A program made the translations under genes and the position numbers. From Streptomyces violascens (GTDB taxonomy: Bacteria > Actinomycetota > Actinomycetes > Streptomycetales > Streptomycetaceae), in contig NZ_BMUA01000001.1 in NCBI RefSeq assembly GCF_014649955.1, positions 124,001 to 188,000 of the forward strand: a DNA stretch of 64,000 bases. The letters run 5' to 3'. Of this stretch, positions 43,401-52,584 are shown in pieces; positions within the stretch are counted from its first letter, which is position 1, and every line of letters begins with the position of its first letter. The notes beneath the pieces were generated by a model, which did not search any database, had not been told where the DNA came from, and was given only the letters and a program-made list of their open reading frames with translations.

Positions 43401-44924
43401 TCAGGCCTTTTCCTGCATGTCCCGCCGCGCGGGGTTGCTCTGCTCCGCGGCCTTGGGGTCCTTCTCGTCCGCCTTGGCGCGAACTCCCCGTTCGATGCGC
43501 TCACCGATCGACTTGTCGATGTTGGACCAGTACTCGAAGGCACGTCGCAGGACCGGCTCGGTAACCCCGTTGAGGAGGTGACCCACCACGTTGTCCACCA
43601 GCCGGTCCCGGGCCGCGTCGTCCAGGACCTCGCGCACCATGGTGCCTGGCTGGCCCCAGTCGTCGTCCTCGGCATGCGAGACGTAGGCCGATCGTGTGAT
43701 TTCCCCGTCGATGTGCCAGCTGGGCGGGTTCCCGTACCGGCCGGTGTCGGCCGCCGGGCCGCCCTTCGAGTTCGGTGCGTAGACCGGGTCGACGGTCTTG
43801 CGGTACGCCATCGCCCCGTCCTTGGAGTACGTGTGCACCGGGACGACCGGGGCGTTGACGGGCAGTTGCTGATAGTTGCCGCCGATCCGATGCCGGTGTG
43901 CGTCCGCGTACGAGAACAGCCGGGCCAGCAGCATCCGGTCCGGGCTGGGGCCGATCCCGGGAACGAGGTTGTTCGGCTGGAAGGCCGCCTGCTCGATCTC
44001 CGCATGGTGGTCGGTGGGGTTGCGGTCCAGGGTCATCCGGCCCACCTCGATCAGCGGGTAGTCGCTGTGGGGCCACACCTTCGTCAGGTCGAACGGGTTG
44101 AACCGGTATTCCGCAGCGTCCTCGTACGGCATGACCTGCACATGCAGGGTCCAGCTCGGGTACTCCCCGTCGCGGATGTGCTCGAAGAGATCGCGCGTGT
44201 GGTAATCGGTGTCGGCCGATGCCATCTGGTCGGCCTCGTCCTGAGTGAAGTACTCGATGCCCTGGTCGGTCTTGAAGTGGTACTTCACCCAGAAGCGCTC
44301 ACCTCGGGCGTTGATCCACATGTAGGTGTGGGAGGTGTATCCGTTCATGTGGCGCCAGGTGCGGGGGATGCCACGGTCGCCCATGAGCCACGTGACCTGG
44401 TGAGCCGACTCCGGCGAGAGGGTCCAGAAGTCCCACTGCATGTCGTGGTCGCGCAGATTGTTGTCCGCCCGGCGCTTCTGGGACCGGATGAAGTGCTGGA
44501 ACTTCATCGGATCCTTGACGAAGAACACGGGGGTGTTGTTACCCACCATGTCGTAGTTGCCCTCGCTGGTGTAGAACTTCACCGCGAATCCGCGCGGGTC
44601 CCGCCAGGTGTCCGGGCTGCCGCGTTCCCCTGCGACCGTGGAGAACCGGGTGACCAGTTCGGTCCTGGCACCGGGTTGGAAGACGGCGGCCTTGGTGTAG
44701 GCACTGACATCGTTGGTCACTTCGAAATGCCCGAAGGCACCACTCCCCTTGGCGTGCGGCTGGCGCTCGGGGATCCGCTCCCGGTTGAACTGCGCCATCT
44801 GCTCGATCAGATAGGAGTCCTGCAGCAGGACCGGCCCACCCGGGCCGACGGTGAGCGAGTGTTCGTCACTCTCCACCGGAGCACCGGAATCGCTGGTGGT
44901 CGGCTCGCGTGAAGTCTCGGTCAT
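43401..44924 (-). CDS. katA: Catalase (haem, small-subunit type)
   Basis: A 507-residue monofunctional catalase that splits hydrogen peroxide. Key residues visible: distal His57 ([12 protein letters not shown]), Asn130 ([10 protein letters not shown]), and the proximal haem Tyr in [14 protein letters not shown]. The length of about 500 residues and absence of a flavodoxin-like C-terminal domain place it in the small clade-3 group. ATG 44924 has GGAGGAGAG upstream. The last 30 residues are a charged tail. With CsbD, a hemerythrin and GCS2 nearby it forms an oxidative-stress neighbourhood. The katA symbol is by type, not by proven orthology. Confidence 0.94.
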   Translation of the reverse strand: MTETSREPTTSDSGAPVESDEHSLTVGPGGPVLLQDSYLIEQMAQFNRERIPERQPHAKGSGAFGHFEVTNDVSAYTKAAVFQPGARTELVTRFSTVAGERGSPDTWRDPRGFAVKFYTSEGNYDMVGNNTPVFFVKDPMKFQHFIRSQKRRADNNLRDHDMQWDFWTLSPESAHQVTWLMGDRGIPRTWRHMNGYTSHTYMWINARGERFWVKYHFKTDQGIEYFTQDEADQMASADTDYHTRDLFEHIRDGEYPSWTLHVQVMPYEDAAEYRFNPFDLTKVWPHSDYPLIEVGRMTLDRNPTDHHAEIEQAAFQPNNLVPGIGPSPDRMLLARLFSYADAHRHRIGGNYQQLPVNAPVVPVHTYSKDGAMAYRKTVDPVYAPNSKGGPAADTGRYGNPPSWHIDGEITRSAYVSHAEDDDWGQPGTMVREVLDDAARDRLVDNVVGHLLNGVTEPVLRRAFEYWSNIDKSIGERIERGVRAKADEKDPKAAEQSNPARRDMQEKA

Positions 44925-45177
44925 CGGTCTCTCCTCCGTCGGACGGTGCCAGGCGAAACACTGGTCAGGCCACGGCTGCGAGAAGCCGTTGCGGCATTAC
45001 GCGTGTAGCCCGCCGTGGGCGCTGCCAAACCCGGCGATTCGCCGCATGTGCACCGGCTGGGCCGGGCGGTTGACGCCGGGCCCCTTACGGCGGTGTCGAC
45101 GAGCGGCGGGCGCGTCGGCCGCCGACGATGGACCCCTGTCCCCCATCCCCGTCGCCGCCACCCTCAGGAGCCCGCTG

Positions 45178-45456
45178 GTGCTGAACCGCACACCGCGCAA
45201 CAACCGCACCGAAGTCACATTCATCCTCCCGGCCGACACACCACCCGGACCGGTCAGCGTGGTGGGCGACTTCAACAACTGGCAGCCGGGCATTCACACC
45301 CTGACGCCCCGCGAGGACGGCAGCCGCGCCGTCACCATCGAGCTGCCCAGCAAGAGCAGCCACTCGTTCAGATACCTGGCCGCCGGCGACTACTGGTTCA
45401 ACGACGATGACAGCACCGCCCACCAGGACGGCCCCAACAGCCGCCTGCACACCTGA
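45178..45456 (+). CDS. Stand-alone CBM48-like (isoamylase early-set) protein
   Basis: A 92-residue single-domain protein: VTFILPADTPPGPVSVVGDFNNWQPGIHTL ... SFRYLAAGDYWFNDDD. The VVGDFNNW and YWFNDD motifs are those of glycogen-binding CBM48 domains found in branching enzymes and AMPK beta subunits, here without an enzyme. GTG 45178 has AGGAG seven bases upstream; the open frame before it is not conserved in type. It may act as a glycogen-sensing or scaffolding unit; function not established. Confidence 0.82.
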   Translation: MLNRTPRNNRTEVTFILPADTPPGPVSVVGDFNNWQPGIHTLTPREDGSRAVTIELPSKSSHSFRYLAAGDYWFNDDDSTAHQDGPNSRLHT

Positions 45457-45528
45457 CCGCGGCGGCCACTCGGCCCACACCGGTCTTTGTAGGCAGCGAA
45501 CGCTCCCCCGCCCCGTAAAGACTGCGGA

Positions 45529-46074
45529 CTACTTGCCGCGGCCTGTGACGAAGTCCCGGACCCGGTCGACCAGCCCGACACCCGGGGCGAGGAGCTTGTT
45601 GGCCGGGACTGCGGGGTGGGGGCGGGTGGGAGCGGTCTTCTTCGCGTGGCGCACCTTCTCGCCCAGACTCTCCAGGACGAAGGGGTGACAGCCCTCGCGC
45701 AGCCGCACGAAGAGGTTGTCCTCCTCGTCCTTGACGTGGGCGAAGACCTCGGTTTTGAGATGCACCAGGATCCGGGTGAACGCGAGATCGCCGGCATCCG
45801 TGGCCTCCAGGTCCTTGAGCAGCTGCTCCACGCGCCCGTGGTCGGCGAGTTCCTTGTCCGCCAGCGCGTCGCCGTTCTCCAGGTACTCGCGCACCGCCGG
45901 GTAGAGGTGCTCCTCCTCGGCCACCGCGTGCCGCACCAGCTCGATGGTGAGCCGGTCGGCCAGTTCCTTGCGCTCCGCCGTGCCCGGCATGGTGTCCTCG
46001 ATCCGGGCGAAGAGCTCGTCCACCTCACGGTGATCGGCGGTCAGCTCCGCGATGACATCGGGACTGTGCACCAT
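45529..46074 (-). CDS. Hemerythrin-domain protein
   Basis: A 181-residue helical protein with the HHE motif set expected to hold a non-haem di-iron centre: TADHREVDELF, RHAVAEEEHLYPAV, LADHGRVEQLL and FAHVKDEEDNLF. Bacterial members bind oxygen or NO or store iron. The C-terminal 45 residues (KKTAPTRPHP ... VRDFVTGRGK) are a flexible, basic tail. ATG 46074 gives the usual N-terminus; the longer upstream frame is not hemerythrin-like. Context of catalase and CsbD supports a redox-stress role. Confidence 0.88.
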   Translation of the reverse strand: MVHSPDVIAELTADHREVDELFARIEDTMPGTAERKELADRLTIELVRHAVAEEEHLYPAVREYLENGDALADKELADHGRVEQLLKDLEATDAGDLAFTRILVHLKTEVFAHVKDEEDNLFVRLREGCHPFVLESLGEKVRHAKKTAPTRPHPAVPANKLLAPGVGLVDRVRDFVTGRGK

Positions 46075-46339
46075 GGCGGATACCGCCTTCCTCGGTCCGG
46101 GGCGGCCGACTTCTCCCGGCACACCATGAACACGCGTTCCCTGCGCACATCCGCCATAACGCAGCGCCAGAAGGTTACGCCGGATGGCGCTCAGATGGCC
46201 CCGCCCAGCACCCTCGGCCGCCGTGTGGGCACCCACACGGGCGGGGATCTGCTGCTGCGCGCGATCGGGGCGACGGTCCCGGTCATCCGCAGGCGGCCCG
46301 GGACGGGTGGGTCTGCTCGCCCATCCTCCGTTCCAGCCC

Positions 46340-46386
46340 TTGCCGCACCTATCGAAACTCGATAGATTCCCATCGTAAGTCGATGG
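46340..46386 (+). promoter_or_regulatory. Promoter with two 17-bp palindromic operators
   Basis: TTGCCG (46340-46345), 17 bases, TAGATT (46363-46368). Palindrome 1, CTATCGAAACTCGATAG (46349-46365), lies over the spacer and -10 box. Palindrome 2, CCATCGTAAGTCGATGG (46370-46386), lies over the transcript start and touches the GGAGGG ribosome site. Their centres are 21 bp apart. The arrangement suggests repression by a dimeric or tetrameric protein, plausibly the small XRE-type regulator made by the same transcript. Confidence 0.7.
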
Positions 46387-46397
46387 AGGGACGGGTC

Positions 46398-46889
46398 ATG
46401 GGAAAGCTGGCAGTGCGTGCGTTGCGCGCCGTGCTCGCGGTGGTGCTCGCCGGCACCGCGTTCGTACAGGCAGGGATGGTGTGGGCGTTGGTCAGCGGGA
46501 GCGACCCGGAGGACGGGTCGGTCCCACTGACCGCGCTGCGCGTGATCACGATCCTGGGCATGATGTCGGCCCAGGTCGCCCTGGTCTGCGTATGGCGGCT
46601 GGTCGCGATGGTGCGACGCGGCACCGTGTTCTCCCACGCCGCTTTCCGGTACGTGGACATCTTGATCGGCGCGATCGTGGCGGCGTCCCTCGTGTGGTTC
46701 GCGGTCACGATCGTCAACGCACCGGGACAGCGGGACGACCCGGGCGTCAGCGTCATCATGGCCGGGATCGGCGTGGCCATCCTGGGGGTCGCGCTCATGG
46801 TGCTCGTGCTGCGGATGCTGCTCGCCCAGGCGGTCGCGCGCGACGTCGAAGCCGCTCGGATGCAGGCCGAGTTGGACGAGGTGATCTGA
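46398..46889 (+). CDS. DUF2975-domain membrane protein
   Basis: A 163-residue integral membrane protein with four helices (LRAVLAVVLAGTAFVQAGMVWALV, LRVITILGMMSAQVALVCVWRL, YVDILIGAIVAASLVWFAVTIV, VSVIMAGIGVAILGVALMVLVLRMLL) and a cytoplasmic acidic tail. DUF2975 proteins are nearly always paired with a small XRE regulator, as here. Function is unknown; membrane sensing that controls the regulator has been suggested by this pairing only. ATG 46398 has GGAGGG upstream; an earlier ATG at 46383 would lie inside palindrome 2. The stop overlaps the next start (TGATG). Confidence 0.88.
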   Translation: MGKLAVRALRAVLAVVLAGTAFVQAGMVWALVSGSDPEDGSVPLTALRVITILGMMSAQVALVCVWRLVAMVRRGTVFSHAAFRYVDILIGAIVAASLVWFAVTIVNAPGQRDDPGVSVIMAGIGVAILGVALMVLVLRMLLAQAVARDVEAARMQAELDEVI

Positions 46890-47110
46890 TGCCGATCACC
46901 GTCGACATCGACGTGATGCTGGCCAGGCGGAAGATGTCCGTGGGTGAACTCGCGGACCGCGTAGGGATCACTCCCACCAACCTCGCGGTACTCAAGAACG
47001 GCCGCGCCAAGGCGGTGCGGTTCGCCACGCTCGCCGCGCTCTGCGAGGTGCTCAAGTGCCAGCCGGGCGACCTGCTGCGCTGGGAGCCCGAAGACGCCAC
47101 CAGCGGATGA
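46889..47110 (+). CDS. Small XRE-family (YozG-like) helix-turn-helix regulator
   Basis: A 73-residue protein that is only a DNA-binding domain: VDIDVMLARRKMSVGELADRVGITPTNLAVLKNGRAKAVRFATLAALCEVLKCQPGDLL. The GITPTNLAVLKNGRAKAVRF recognition helix is typical of the regulators that accompany DUF2975 proteins. Its ATG shares one base with the upstream stop, so the two proteins are made together. Probably binds the twin palindromes at 46349-46386 and regulates its own operon; not shown. Confidence 0.92.
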   Translation: MPITVDIDVMLARRKMSVGELADRVGITPTNLAVLKNGRAKAVRFATLAALCEVLKCQPGDLLRWEPEDATSG

Positions 47111-47126
47111 CGTGCCCCGGGCCGGT

Positions 47127-47888
47127 TCAGCCGAGGCGCGTGGTGGCGTAGGCGTCGATGGCGGCGCGCTGGTAGAGGGCCAGGCCCGGTGCGATCGACT
47201 CGTACGCGGCGCGCCAGTGTTCGTTCTCCACACAGGAACGCCCGATCGCCCGGTATTCCTCGGCGGTGGCCTGCCGGATCCGGGCCAGCGTGCGGTACTG
47301 GGTGTCGATCTCCGCCTGTACCTCGGCGGAGTCGGCGGGCAGACCGGCGGCCAGTAGCTCGGCCAGCCGGATCATCTGTGCGGTGCGCTCGCGCTCGTCG
47401 GCCTCGATCTCGGCCTCGCTCAGCATCGCGTTGTGCCGTTCGATGGCCCCGGCCAGTTCCGGGAAGTCACGCAGGGCCTTCATGCAGTGGGCGGGCCGGA
47501 TGCCCTCGAAGAGGTTTTCCGGCCGGTTGATGCTGGTCATGGGTGTGCCGTCCTTCCTGGACCGTTCCAGTTCGGTGATCGTGCGGGCGACGGTGGCGGC
47601 CAGGGTGTCCAGCCGGTCGCGCTCGGCCAGCAGTTGGCGGTGGTGGCCGCGCAGGGCCTCCAGTTCGTCGACCTGCTCGGCCAGGACCCGGCCGATTTCC
47701 GGCAGTCCAACGCCCAGGGCCCGCAGCACGAGGATCTGCTGGAGCTGCAGCAACTGCCGCTCCTCGTAGTAGCGGCGGCCGTTGGTGCCGATGCGGGCGG
47801 GTGGCAGCAGGCCGATCTCGTCGTAGTGCCGCAGTGTCCGGGCCGTCACACCCGATATCCGGGCGACCTCCGCGATCGGCCAGGCCAT
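47127..47888 (-). CDS. MerR-family regulator with TipAS-like effector domain
   Basis: A 253-residue activator. Residues 1-70 are the MerR winged helix (PIAEVARISGVTARTLRHYDEIGLLPPARIG...RRYYEERQLLQLQQILVLRALGVGL). A coiled-coil dimer helix follows to about 110 (LAEQVDELEALRGHHRQLLAERDRL). The C-terminal part (120-250) is the TipAS-type antibiotic-recognition domain (NLFEGIRPAHCM, EIEADERERTAQMIRLAELLAAGLPADS, WRAAYESIAPGLALYQRAAIDAYA). TipA-type proteins bind thiopeptides and other drugs and switch on resistance genes. No obvious resistance gene is next to it. ATG 47888 is the normal start. Confidence 0.92.
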   Translation of the reverse strand: MAWPIAEVARISGVTARTLRHYDEIGLLPPARIGTNGRRYYEERQLLQLQQILVLRALGVGLPEIGRVLAEQVDELEALRGHHRQLLAERDRLDTLAATVARTITELERSRKDGTPMTSINRPENLFEGIRPAHCMKALRDFPELAGAIERHNAMLSEAEIEADERERTAQMIRLAELLAAGLPADSAEVQAEIDTQYRTLARIRQATAEEYRAIGRSCVENEHWRAAYESIAPGLALYQRAAIDAYATTRLG

Positions 47889-48089
47889 CGCCGCCTCCCC
47901 CACGGGTGCGTCACCGAGCCGGTTTCTCCGGCCCTGCCCCAAACGGTAGAAGCTGCCGCAACGGCAGCTTCAAGCCCCTCACCAGATTTTCCGGCCACGT
48001 TCCAGCCGGCCAGGGACGGCCGCAACCCGGCGGACTTGAAGGGTCACCGCTCGCGGGGTGGCCGACCGAACGCGGAGACGGCGGCTGTG

Positions 48090-48983
48090 TCAGTCGGCCG
48101 TGATCGCGTCCAGCTGCGCCCGCAGGTAGGTGTGGGAATCGATGCCCCGGACGTCCGTGCCGGGGTCGCACTCGTAGAAGTACACCAGCGACAGCAGTTC
48201 TTCGGCGGGGGCGTCGGCGGGTGGTGGCAGCACCCGGTGGCGGCCCGACTTCCAGCGGCCGTCGGTCCAACGGGCCATCAGGTCACCGATGTTGACGGTC
48301 AGGGCGGCGGGGTCGTACGGGGCGTCCTGCCAGCCGTGCCGGTCCGAGAAGACCTGAAGGCCGCCCTTGCCGTGCTGTCGGTCCAGGACCGTCACCGTCC
48401 CGAAGTCGGTGTGGGGTCCGATCCGGAACTGGCCCGGCTGCGGGGCGCCGACGGTGTCCGTCCCGGGGTACCAGTTGATGTTGAACCCCCAGGTGGGGTG
48501 GCCGGTGTGCCGGGTGAAGAAGTCTTCGGGGCGGCCGAGGGATACGGCCAGGAGGTCCAGGAGGCGGTCGGAGAGAGCCTTCATCCCGGCGAGGTAGTCG
48601 GCGAGGAGCGGTTTGAGGTCCGGGACTTCGAAGGGCCAGGTGTTGGGCACGAACCACTCCGCGTCGACGGCCGCGTCCCCGGTGGGCTGCTCGGCGGCGA
48701 AGGACAGCGACTCCTTCAGGTCCGGCGGAGTCTCCGTGCCCTCGGCATAGCCGTTGGCCTCGGCTCCCGGGCCCAGCCACCCCCGCCCGCCCACCTTCAC
48801 GGCGTACGGCTGCTTGGCCGAGACGGGGAGGCGGAAGAAGTCGCGTGCGGTCTCGCGGATGGCGGCGGGCAGCGAGGGGTCGATGCCGTGGCCCGTGACC
48901 AGGAGGAAGCCGGCGTTCTGGAGAGCACGGTCGATCCGGGCCGGGTCGGGGGCAGTCAGATCGATGGTGGGGATGAGGTCCAC
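48090..48983 (-). CDS. 2-oxoglutarate/Fe(II)-dependent oxygenase (isopenicillin N synthase family)
   Basis: A 297-residue oxygenase. The N-terminal DIOX_N part (IPTIDLTAPDPARIDRALQNAGFLLVTGHGI) precedes the jelly-roll core with the iron triad His-x-Asp in GPHTDFGTVTVL and the second His in KSGRHRVLPPP. The 2OG-binding Arg region follows. Family members hydroxylate, desaturate or cyclise small molecules (amino acids, beta-lactam precursors). GTG 48983 has GGGGGAG nine bases upstream; the open extension to 49208 has no likeness to the family. No pathway partners are adjacent. Confidence 0.88.
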   Translation of the reverse strand: MDLIPTIDLTAPDPARIDRALQNAGFLLVTGHGIDPSLPAAIRETARDFFRLPVSAKQPYAVKVGGRGWLGPGAEANGYAEGTETPPDLKESLSFAAEQPTGDAAVDAEWFVPNTWPFEVPDLKPLLADYLAGMKALSDRLLDLLAVSLGRPEDFFTRHTGHPTWGFNINWYPGTDTVGAPQPGQFRIGPHTDFGTVTVLDRQHGKGGLQVFSDRHGWQDAPYDPAALTVNIGDLMARWTDGRWKSGRHRVLPPPADAPAEELLSLVYFYECDPGTDVRGIDSHTYLRAQLDAITAD

Positions 48984-49707
48984 GTGAGAGATCTCCCCCG
49001 CCCCGCCGCATCCCGAAACCCGGCCCGCCGCCCCCGTGCGGTCCCGAACAGGTGCTGCCCTCAGAGCAGACCTGGGGTGAGATGACGCCAATAGCTGCAC
49101 GAAGGGAACGGCGAGTTCGCGCCCGCACTCGGCCCGGCCGGCCGACGCGCCGCCCCCGCACCGCCTCAACAATGCGCCCCGGCCTGCGGTACGCCCCGTC
49201 GGGCCCAACTACGAAGAGGGGAGCGGAGGTTGTTGTCCTTGTCCGGGCCTTGCGGAGCGCCCGGCGCAGCGCGAAACAGAACCGGCCGGCCCCGCCCCAC
49301 GACACCAACCGGTGGTCCATGCCCAAACACCCACGCAGGGTACTCATCACAGACATGACACGATTTCAGTCAGTTGGATGCCTTATGTTTCCCAGGCGCC
49401 CGAGCCCCGTGACATGCTGCGTGAGCGGCCGTCCGTGGGGGAGGCCGCACTTTGGTCGGCGCCCGGTCCTCAACCGTGCCCCGGTGGACCGGACGCCGAC
49501 ACCAGCCTTCACACCTGCCGACCCTGGAAGCAGACGGCCTCCTGCCGCTGCCGGCCAGGACCGACCAACCCCCGCTCAGGGCCGTTGGTTCAACCGGGCG
49601 GTCCGCTGCACCCGTTCGGTCCCATCGGCAGCGACGCGGTCATATGGTCCTCCCACGGTCTGCTCTGATGACGCCATCCCACTGTCGATGCTTGGGAGGG
49701 CCGCACG
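48984..49707. other. Long intergenic gap before the L,D-transpeptidase
   Basis: Over 700 bases without a gene I can support. Several plus-strand frames are open but are Arg/Pro-rich and look like non-coding GC-rich DNA. No strong hairpin, repeat or tRNA seen. GGGAGGG at 49694-49700 is the ribosome site of the next gene. Confidence 0.5.
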
Positions 49708-51114
49708 GTGAGACCCCGGGTCAGGTACTGGAGCATGGCGCTCGTCGCGGCAGGTGCCATGACCATGGCAGCCGCGGCGCCCATGCTCACTCCATCGCTG
49801 CACACCCGCTCCACAGTGCCCCTCCTCGCGGACACGGCGCTGGAAGCCGTGGCGGGCAAGCAACCTGTGGGCGGTCTGTGCACCAAGAGCTGCCCCGTCG
49901 GCTCGTGCGAGGCCGCGGGTTCCGGGGGCGACGACCGGCCGCATCCGACCGACGACGACGGCCGGCATCAACTGCCGATCCAGCGTGTGGACTTGGACCC
50001 GGAATCCGTGATGCCGTTGGCGGATCCCGCCGACTCACTGACGATCCGTCTGAGAGCGGACGGCCAGCTCACGGATGTGAGCGTCACCGATGCGCAGGGA
50101 CGACACCTGGCGGGTCGGATCAGCGACGACGGCGCCTGCTGGCACAGTACGACACCGCTGCGCGCCGGTACCCGCTACCTCCTCCGAGCCATGGCCGAGG
50201 ACGAGGACGGCCTGCCCGGGCAGGCCAGTTGGGCCCTGGAGACCGCACCGCCGCCACCGGGCAACAGGCTCACCGCCGCCTTCGGTCCCACGCCCGGCGT
50301 CTACGGAGTGGGGCAGCCCGTCGTCGCCGAACTGTCCCAGCCCGTCCCGGCAGCCGACCGCGAGGCGCGCAGGCTCGTCGAACGGTCCCTGCAGGTGACC
50401 TCCGAGCCCGCCGTGCAGGGCACCTGGTACTGGGTGGACGACAGCACTCTCCACTACCGGCCCCAGACGTACTGGCCCACCCACGCCACCATCCAGGTAC
50501 GCAGCGGCCTCGACCGGGTCCATGTCACCGACAGGCTGTACGGCGGCCCGTCACAGCCGCTCACCCTCACCACCGGTGACCGGATCGAAGCCATCACCGA
50601 CGTCGCGGCGCACGAGATGACCGTCAAGCGCAACGGCCACACGATCAGAACGATCCCGGTGACCACCGGCAAGGCGGGTTTCCGCACCCGCGAGGGCATC
50701 AAGGTGGTCCTGGGCAAGGAACGCACCGTACGCATGCGGGGCGACTCGATCGGCATCGCCCGCGGCACCAGCGACTTCTACGACCTCCCCGTCTCCTACG
50801 CCACCCGCCTCACCTGGAGCGGCGAGTACGTCCACGCGGCTCCCTGGTCCCTCGAATCCCAGGGCGCCGAGAACGTCAGCCACGGCTGCACCGGCATGTC
50901 CAGCGACGACGCCGCCTGGTTCTACGACACCATCAGTCCCGGCGACATCGTCGACGTCATCCACGGCTACGGCACTCCCATGACCGTCTTCGACAACGGC
51001 TACGGCGACTGGAACCTCACCTGGAAGCAGTGGCTCACCGGCAGTTCCCTGGCCGCCATCCCCCACTATCCGGCCATCACCACCGCCGCCGCACGCCTGC
51101 GGCCCACCCCCTGA
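49708..51114 (+). CDS. Secreted L,D-transpeptidase
   Basis: A 468-residue cell-wall enzyme that would form 3-3 cross-links in peptidoglycan. It has an N-terminal signal (hydrophobic 9-25), a low-complexity mature start with three close cysteines (GLCTKSCPVGSC), and Ig-like domains in the middle (VDLDPESVMPLADPADSLTIRL, VGQPVVAELSQPVPAADR, GTWYWVDDSTLHYRPQTYWPTH). The YkuD catalytic domain ends with NVSHGCTGMS, His392 and Cys394 being the active pair. No lipobox is at the signal end, so it may be secreted or anchored by the hydrophobic N-terminus. GTG 49708 with a strong ribosome site. Confidence 0.9.
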   Translation: MRPRVRYWSMALVAAGAMTMAAAAPMLTPSLHTRSTVPLLADTALEAVAGKQPVGGLCTKSCPVGSCEAAGSGGDDRPHPTDDDGRHQLPIQRVDLDPESVMPLADPADSLTIRLRADGQLTDVSVTDAQGRHLAGRISDDGACWHSTTPLRAGTRYLLRAMAEDEDGLPGQASWALETAPPPPGNRLTAAFGPTPGVYGVGQPVVAELSQPVPAADREARRLVERSLQVTSEPAVQGTWYWVDDSTLHYRPQTYWPTHATIQVRSGLDRVHVTDRLYGGPSQPLTLTTGDRIEAITDVAAHEMTVKRNGHTIRTIPVTTGKAGFRTREGIKVVLGKERTVRMRGDSIGIARGTSDFYDLPVSYATRLTWSGEYVHAAPWSLESQGAENVSHGCTGMSSDDAAWFYDTISPGDIVDVIHGYGTPMTVFDNGYGDWNLTWKQWLTGSSLAAIPHYPAITTAAARLRPTP

Positions 51115-51127
51115 TCCCGCCATCCCA

Positions 51128-51868
51128 CTACTCCTGGGCGTTGCGGCGGAACAGGGCTGTCCACAGGAAGGCTTCGCCGAAGTGGGCGGACTCGACTGGC
51201 TCGTCGTGCATGCGCCGGATCTCCACCTCGGCAACGCGGGAGAAGATCCTGCGCAGGTCCTGGGAGGTGTAGGCGAGCCCGCCGTGGAGGCGGGCGTCGC
51301 GGTAGAAGGCCGTGTCGGGAAGCGTGGAGGCTCCGCTCTCGCCGGGGGCGAAGCAGGTGAGGGCGAAATGGCCGCCGGGGACGAGGAGTCGGTCGAGGAG
51401 GTCGAGGTAGCTGATGCGGCGGTGGGGTGGCAGGTGGTGGAAGCAGCCCGAGTCGTAGATGAGGTCGTAGGGGCCGTTCAGCTCCGCCTCAGTGAGGCTG
51501 AAGGCGTCCGCACAGCGGAATCGGATGTCGGCTCCGGCCTGCAGAGCACGTTCTTGAGCCCAGGCGATGGCCGTGGGGGACAGATCTACGGCGTCCACCT
51601 GGAAACCGTGTGAGGCAAGGTGGAGGGCGTTGCGCCCGGGCCCGCAGCCGAGGTCGAGCGCCCGTCCCGGAGTGATGAGTTCGCGGTCGAGGTAGGAAGC
51701 CAGGTTCTCGTCCGGTTTCGCCGCGAAGAACGGCACGGGCTTGGAGCGGTCGGTGTAGAAATCGTCCCACCAGGTGGCCGCACCGCTCGTCCAGCGATCG
51801 GCCTCGGGTGCGAACAGGCCGTCCAGAAGCTCCAGCACGTCCTCGACCGTGTAGATGTTCCGGTCCAT
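51128..51868 (-). CDS. SAM-dependent class I methyltransferase
   Basis: A 246-residue methyltransferase with the Rossmann signature ALDLGCGPGRNALHLASHGFQVDAVDLSPTAI, then DLIYDSGCFHHLPPHRR and LVPGGHFALTCFAPGE. The N-terminus WWDDFYTDRSKPVPFF is typical of tellurite-resistance (TehB)-like or small-molecule methyltransferases. Its acceptor is unknown. ATG 51868 follows GGAAGGGG. It converges with the L,D-transpeptidase, 13 bases apart. Confidence 0.88.
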   Translation of the reverse strand: MDRNIYTVEDVLELLDGLFAPEADRWTSGAATWWDDFYTDRSKPVPFFAAKPDENLASYLDRELITPGRALDLGCGPGRNALHLASHGFQVDAVDLSPTAIAWAQERALQAGADIRFRCADAFSLTEAELNGPYDLIYDSGCFHHLPPHRRISYLDLLDRLLVPGGHFALTCFAPGESGASTLPDTAFYRDARLHGGLAYTSQDLRRIFSRVAEVEIRRMHDEPVESAHFGEAFLWTALFRRNAQE

Positions 51869-52129
51869 ACAGTCCCCTTCCGTCATGGGAGACGCTACGG
51901 CCCGACACCATAAAATCCCAGGTCAGGGCGGAGTGCACGACAGCACAGACGGGCGGTGGCAAGCCTGGGGCAGACGCAGGCGAGCCATCACCTGCGCCCG
52001 TGCATACGGCACGGTCCCTGCCCCCGTCGATGGCCACCGCGCGGGCATTCCGGCCGGCGCTCAAGCGGAATTCTGAGGCGATTGCCTGCCCCGCATCCGG
52101 AAGACGCCCACGCCACTACCAGTGGACGA

Positions 52130-52428
52130 CGGGCTACGCCGGAGACGGTTTTCCGGACGGGGCGCAGGGTCACCGGGGAGCGGCTGACCGAGAAGGTCGA
52201 ACAGCGCCTCTTGGCCTACGAAGACGCGTCAACCCCTCGCTGCGCAACTACCACGCGCGCATCGAGCTGGAGCCGACGTCCGACTCGGGCACGGTCATCC
52301 ACTGGTACGGCGAGTACGAGACGGGTTGGGCGTTGCGCTGGATCTTGCCGCACTACCTCCAGAAGTTCATGCAGGGCATGGCGGAAGGCCTGGCCCGCTT
52401 CGCCGAGGAGGGCAAGCCGACGCGGTGA
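52130..52428 (+). pseudogene. SRPBCC (START-like/polyketide-cyclase) protein relic
   Basis: A first piece (FRTGRRVTGERLTEKVEQRLLAYED) and, after a frameshift near 52228, a second piece (SLRNYHARIELEPTSDSGTVIHWYGEYETGWALRWILPHYLQKFMQGMAEGLARFAEEG) make up the last two thirds of a helix-grip-fold protein of the SRPBCC type. The N-terminal strand and helix are gone. Members bind hydrophobic ligands. Confidence 0.65.
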
Positions 52429-52584
52429 AGCCGGCACCGCAGCAGCGGAACGGCCATCAGCGTGCGGGCACCGGCTTCGTGCGTACCGAGTAACGGGTGA
52501 TGAGTACCGAGTACCGAAGCACCTGCGGATTGTCACCGCCGCCTCACCTGCAACCGGCAGCCCCATACACACGTCAAGCACCAC

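Noticed and set aside
42909..44912. 667-codon plus-strand frame opposite CsbD and catalase
   Set aside because: Antisense to catalase, with the Val/Gly/Arg bias of reverse GC-rich codons.
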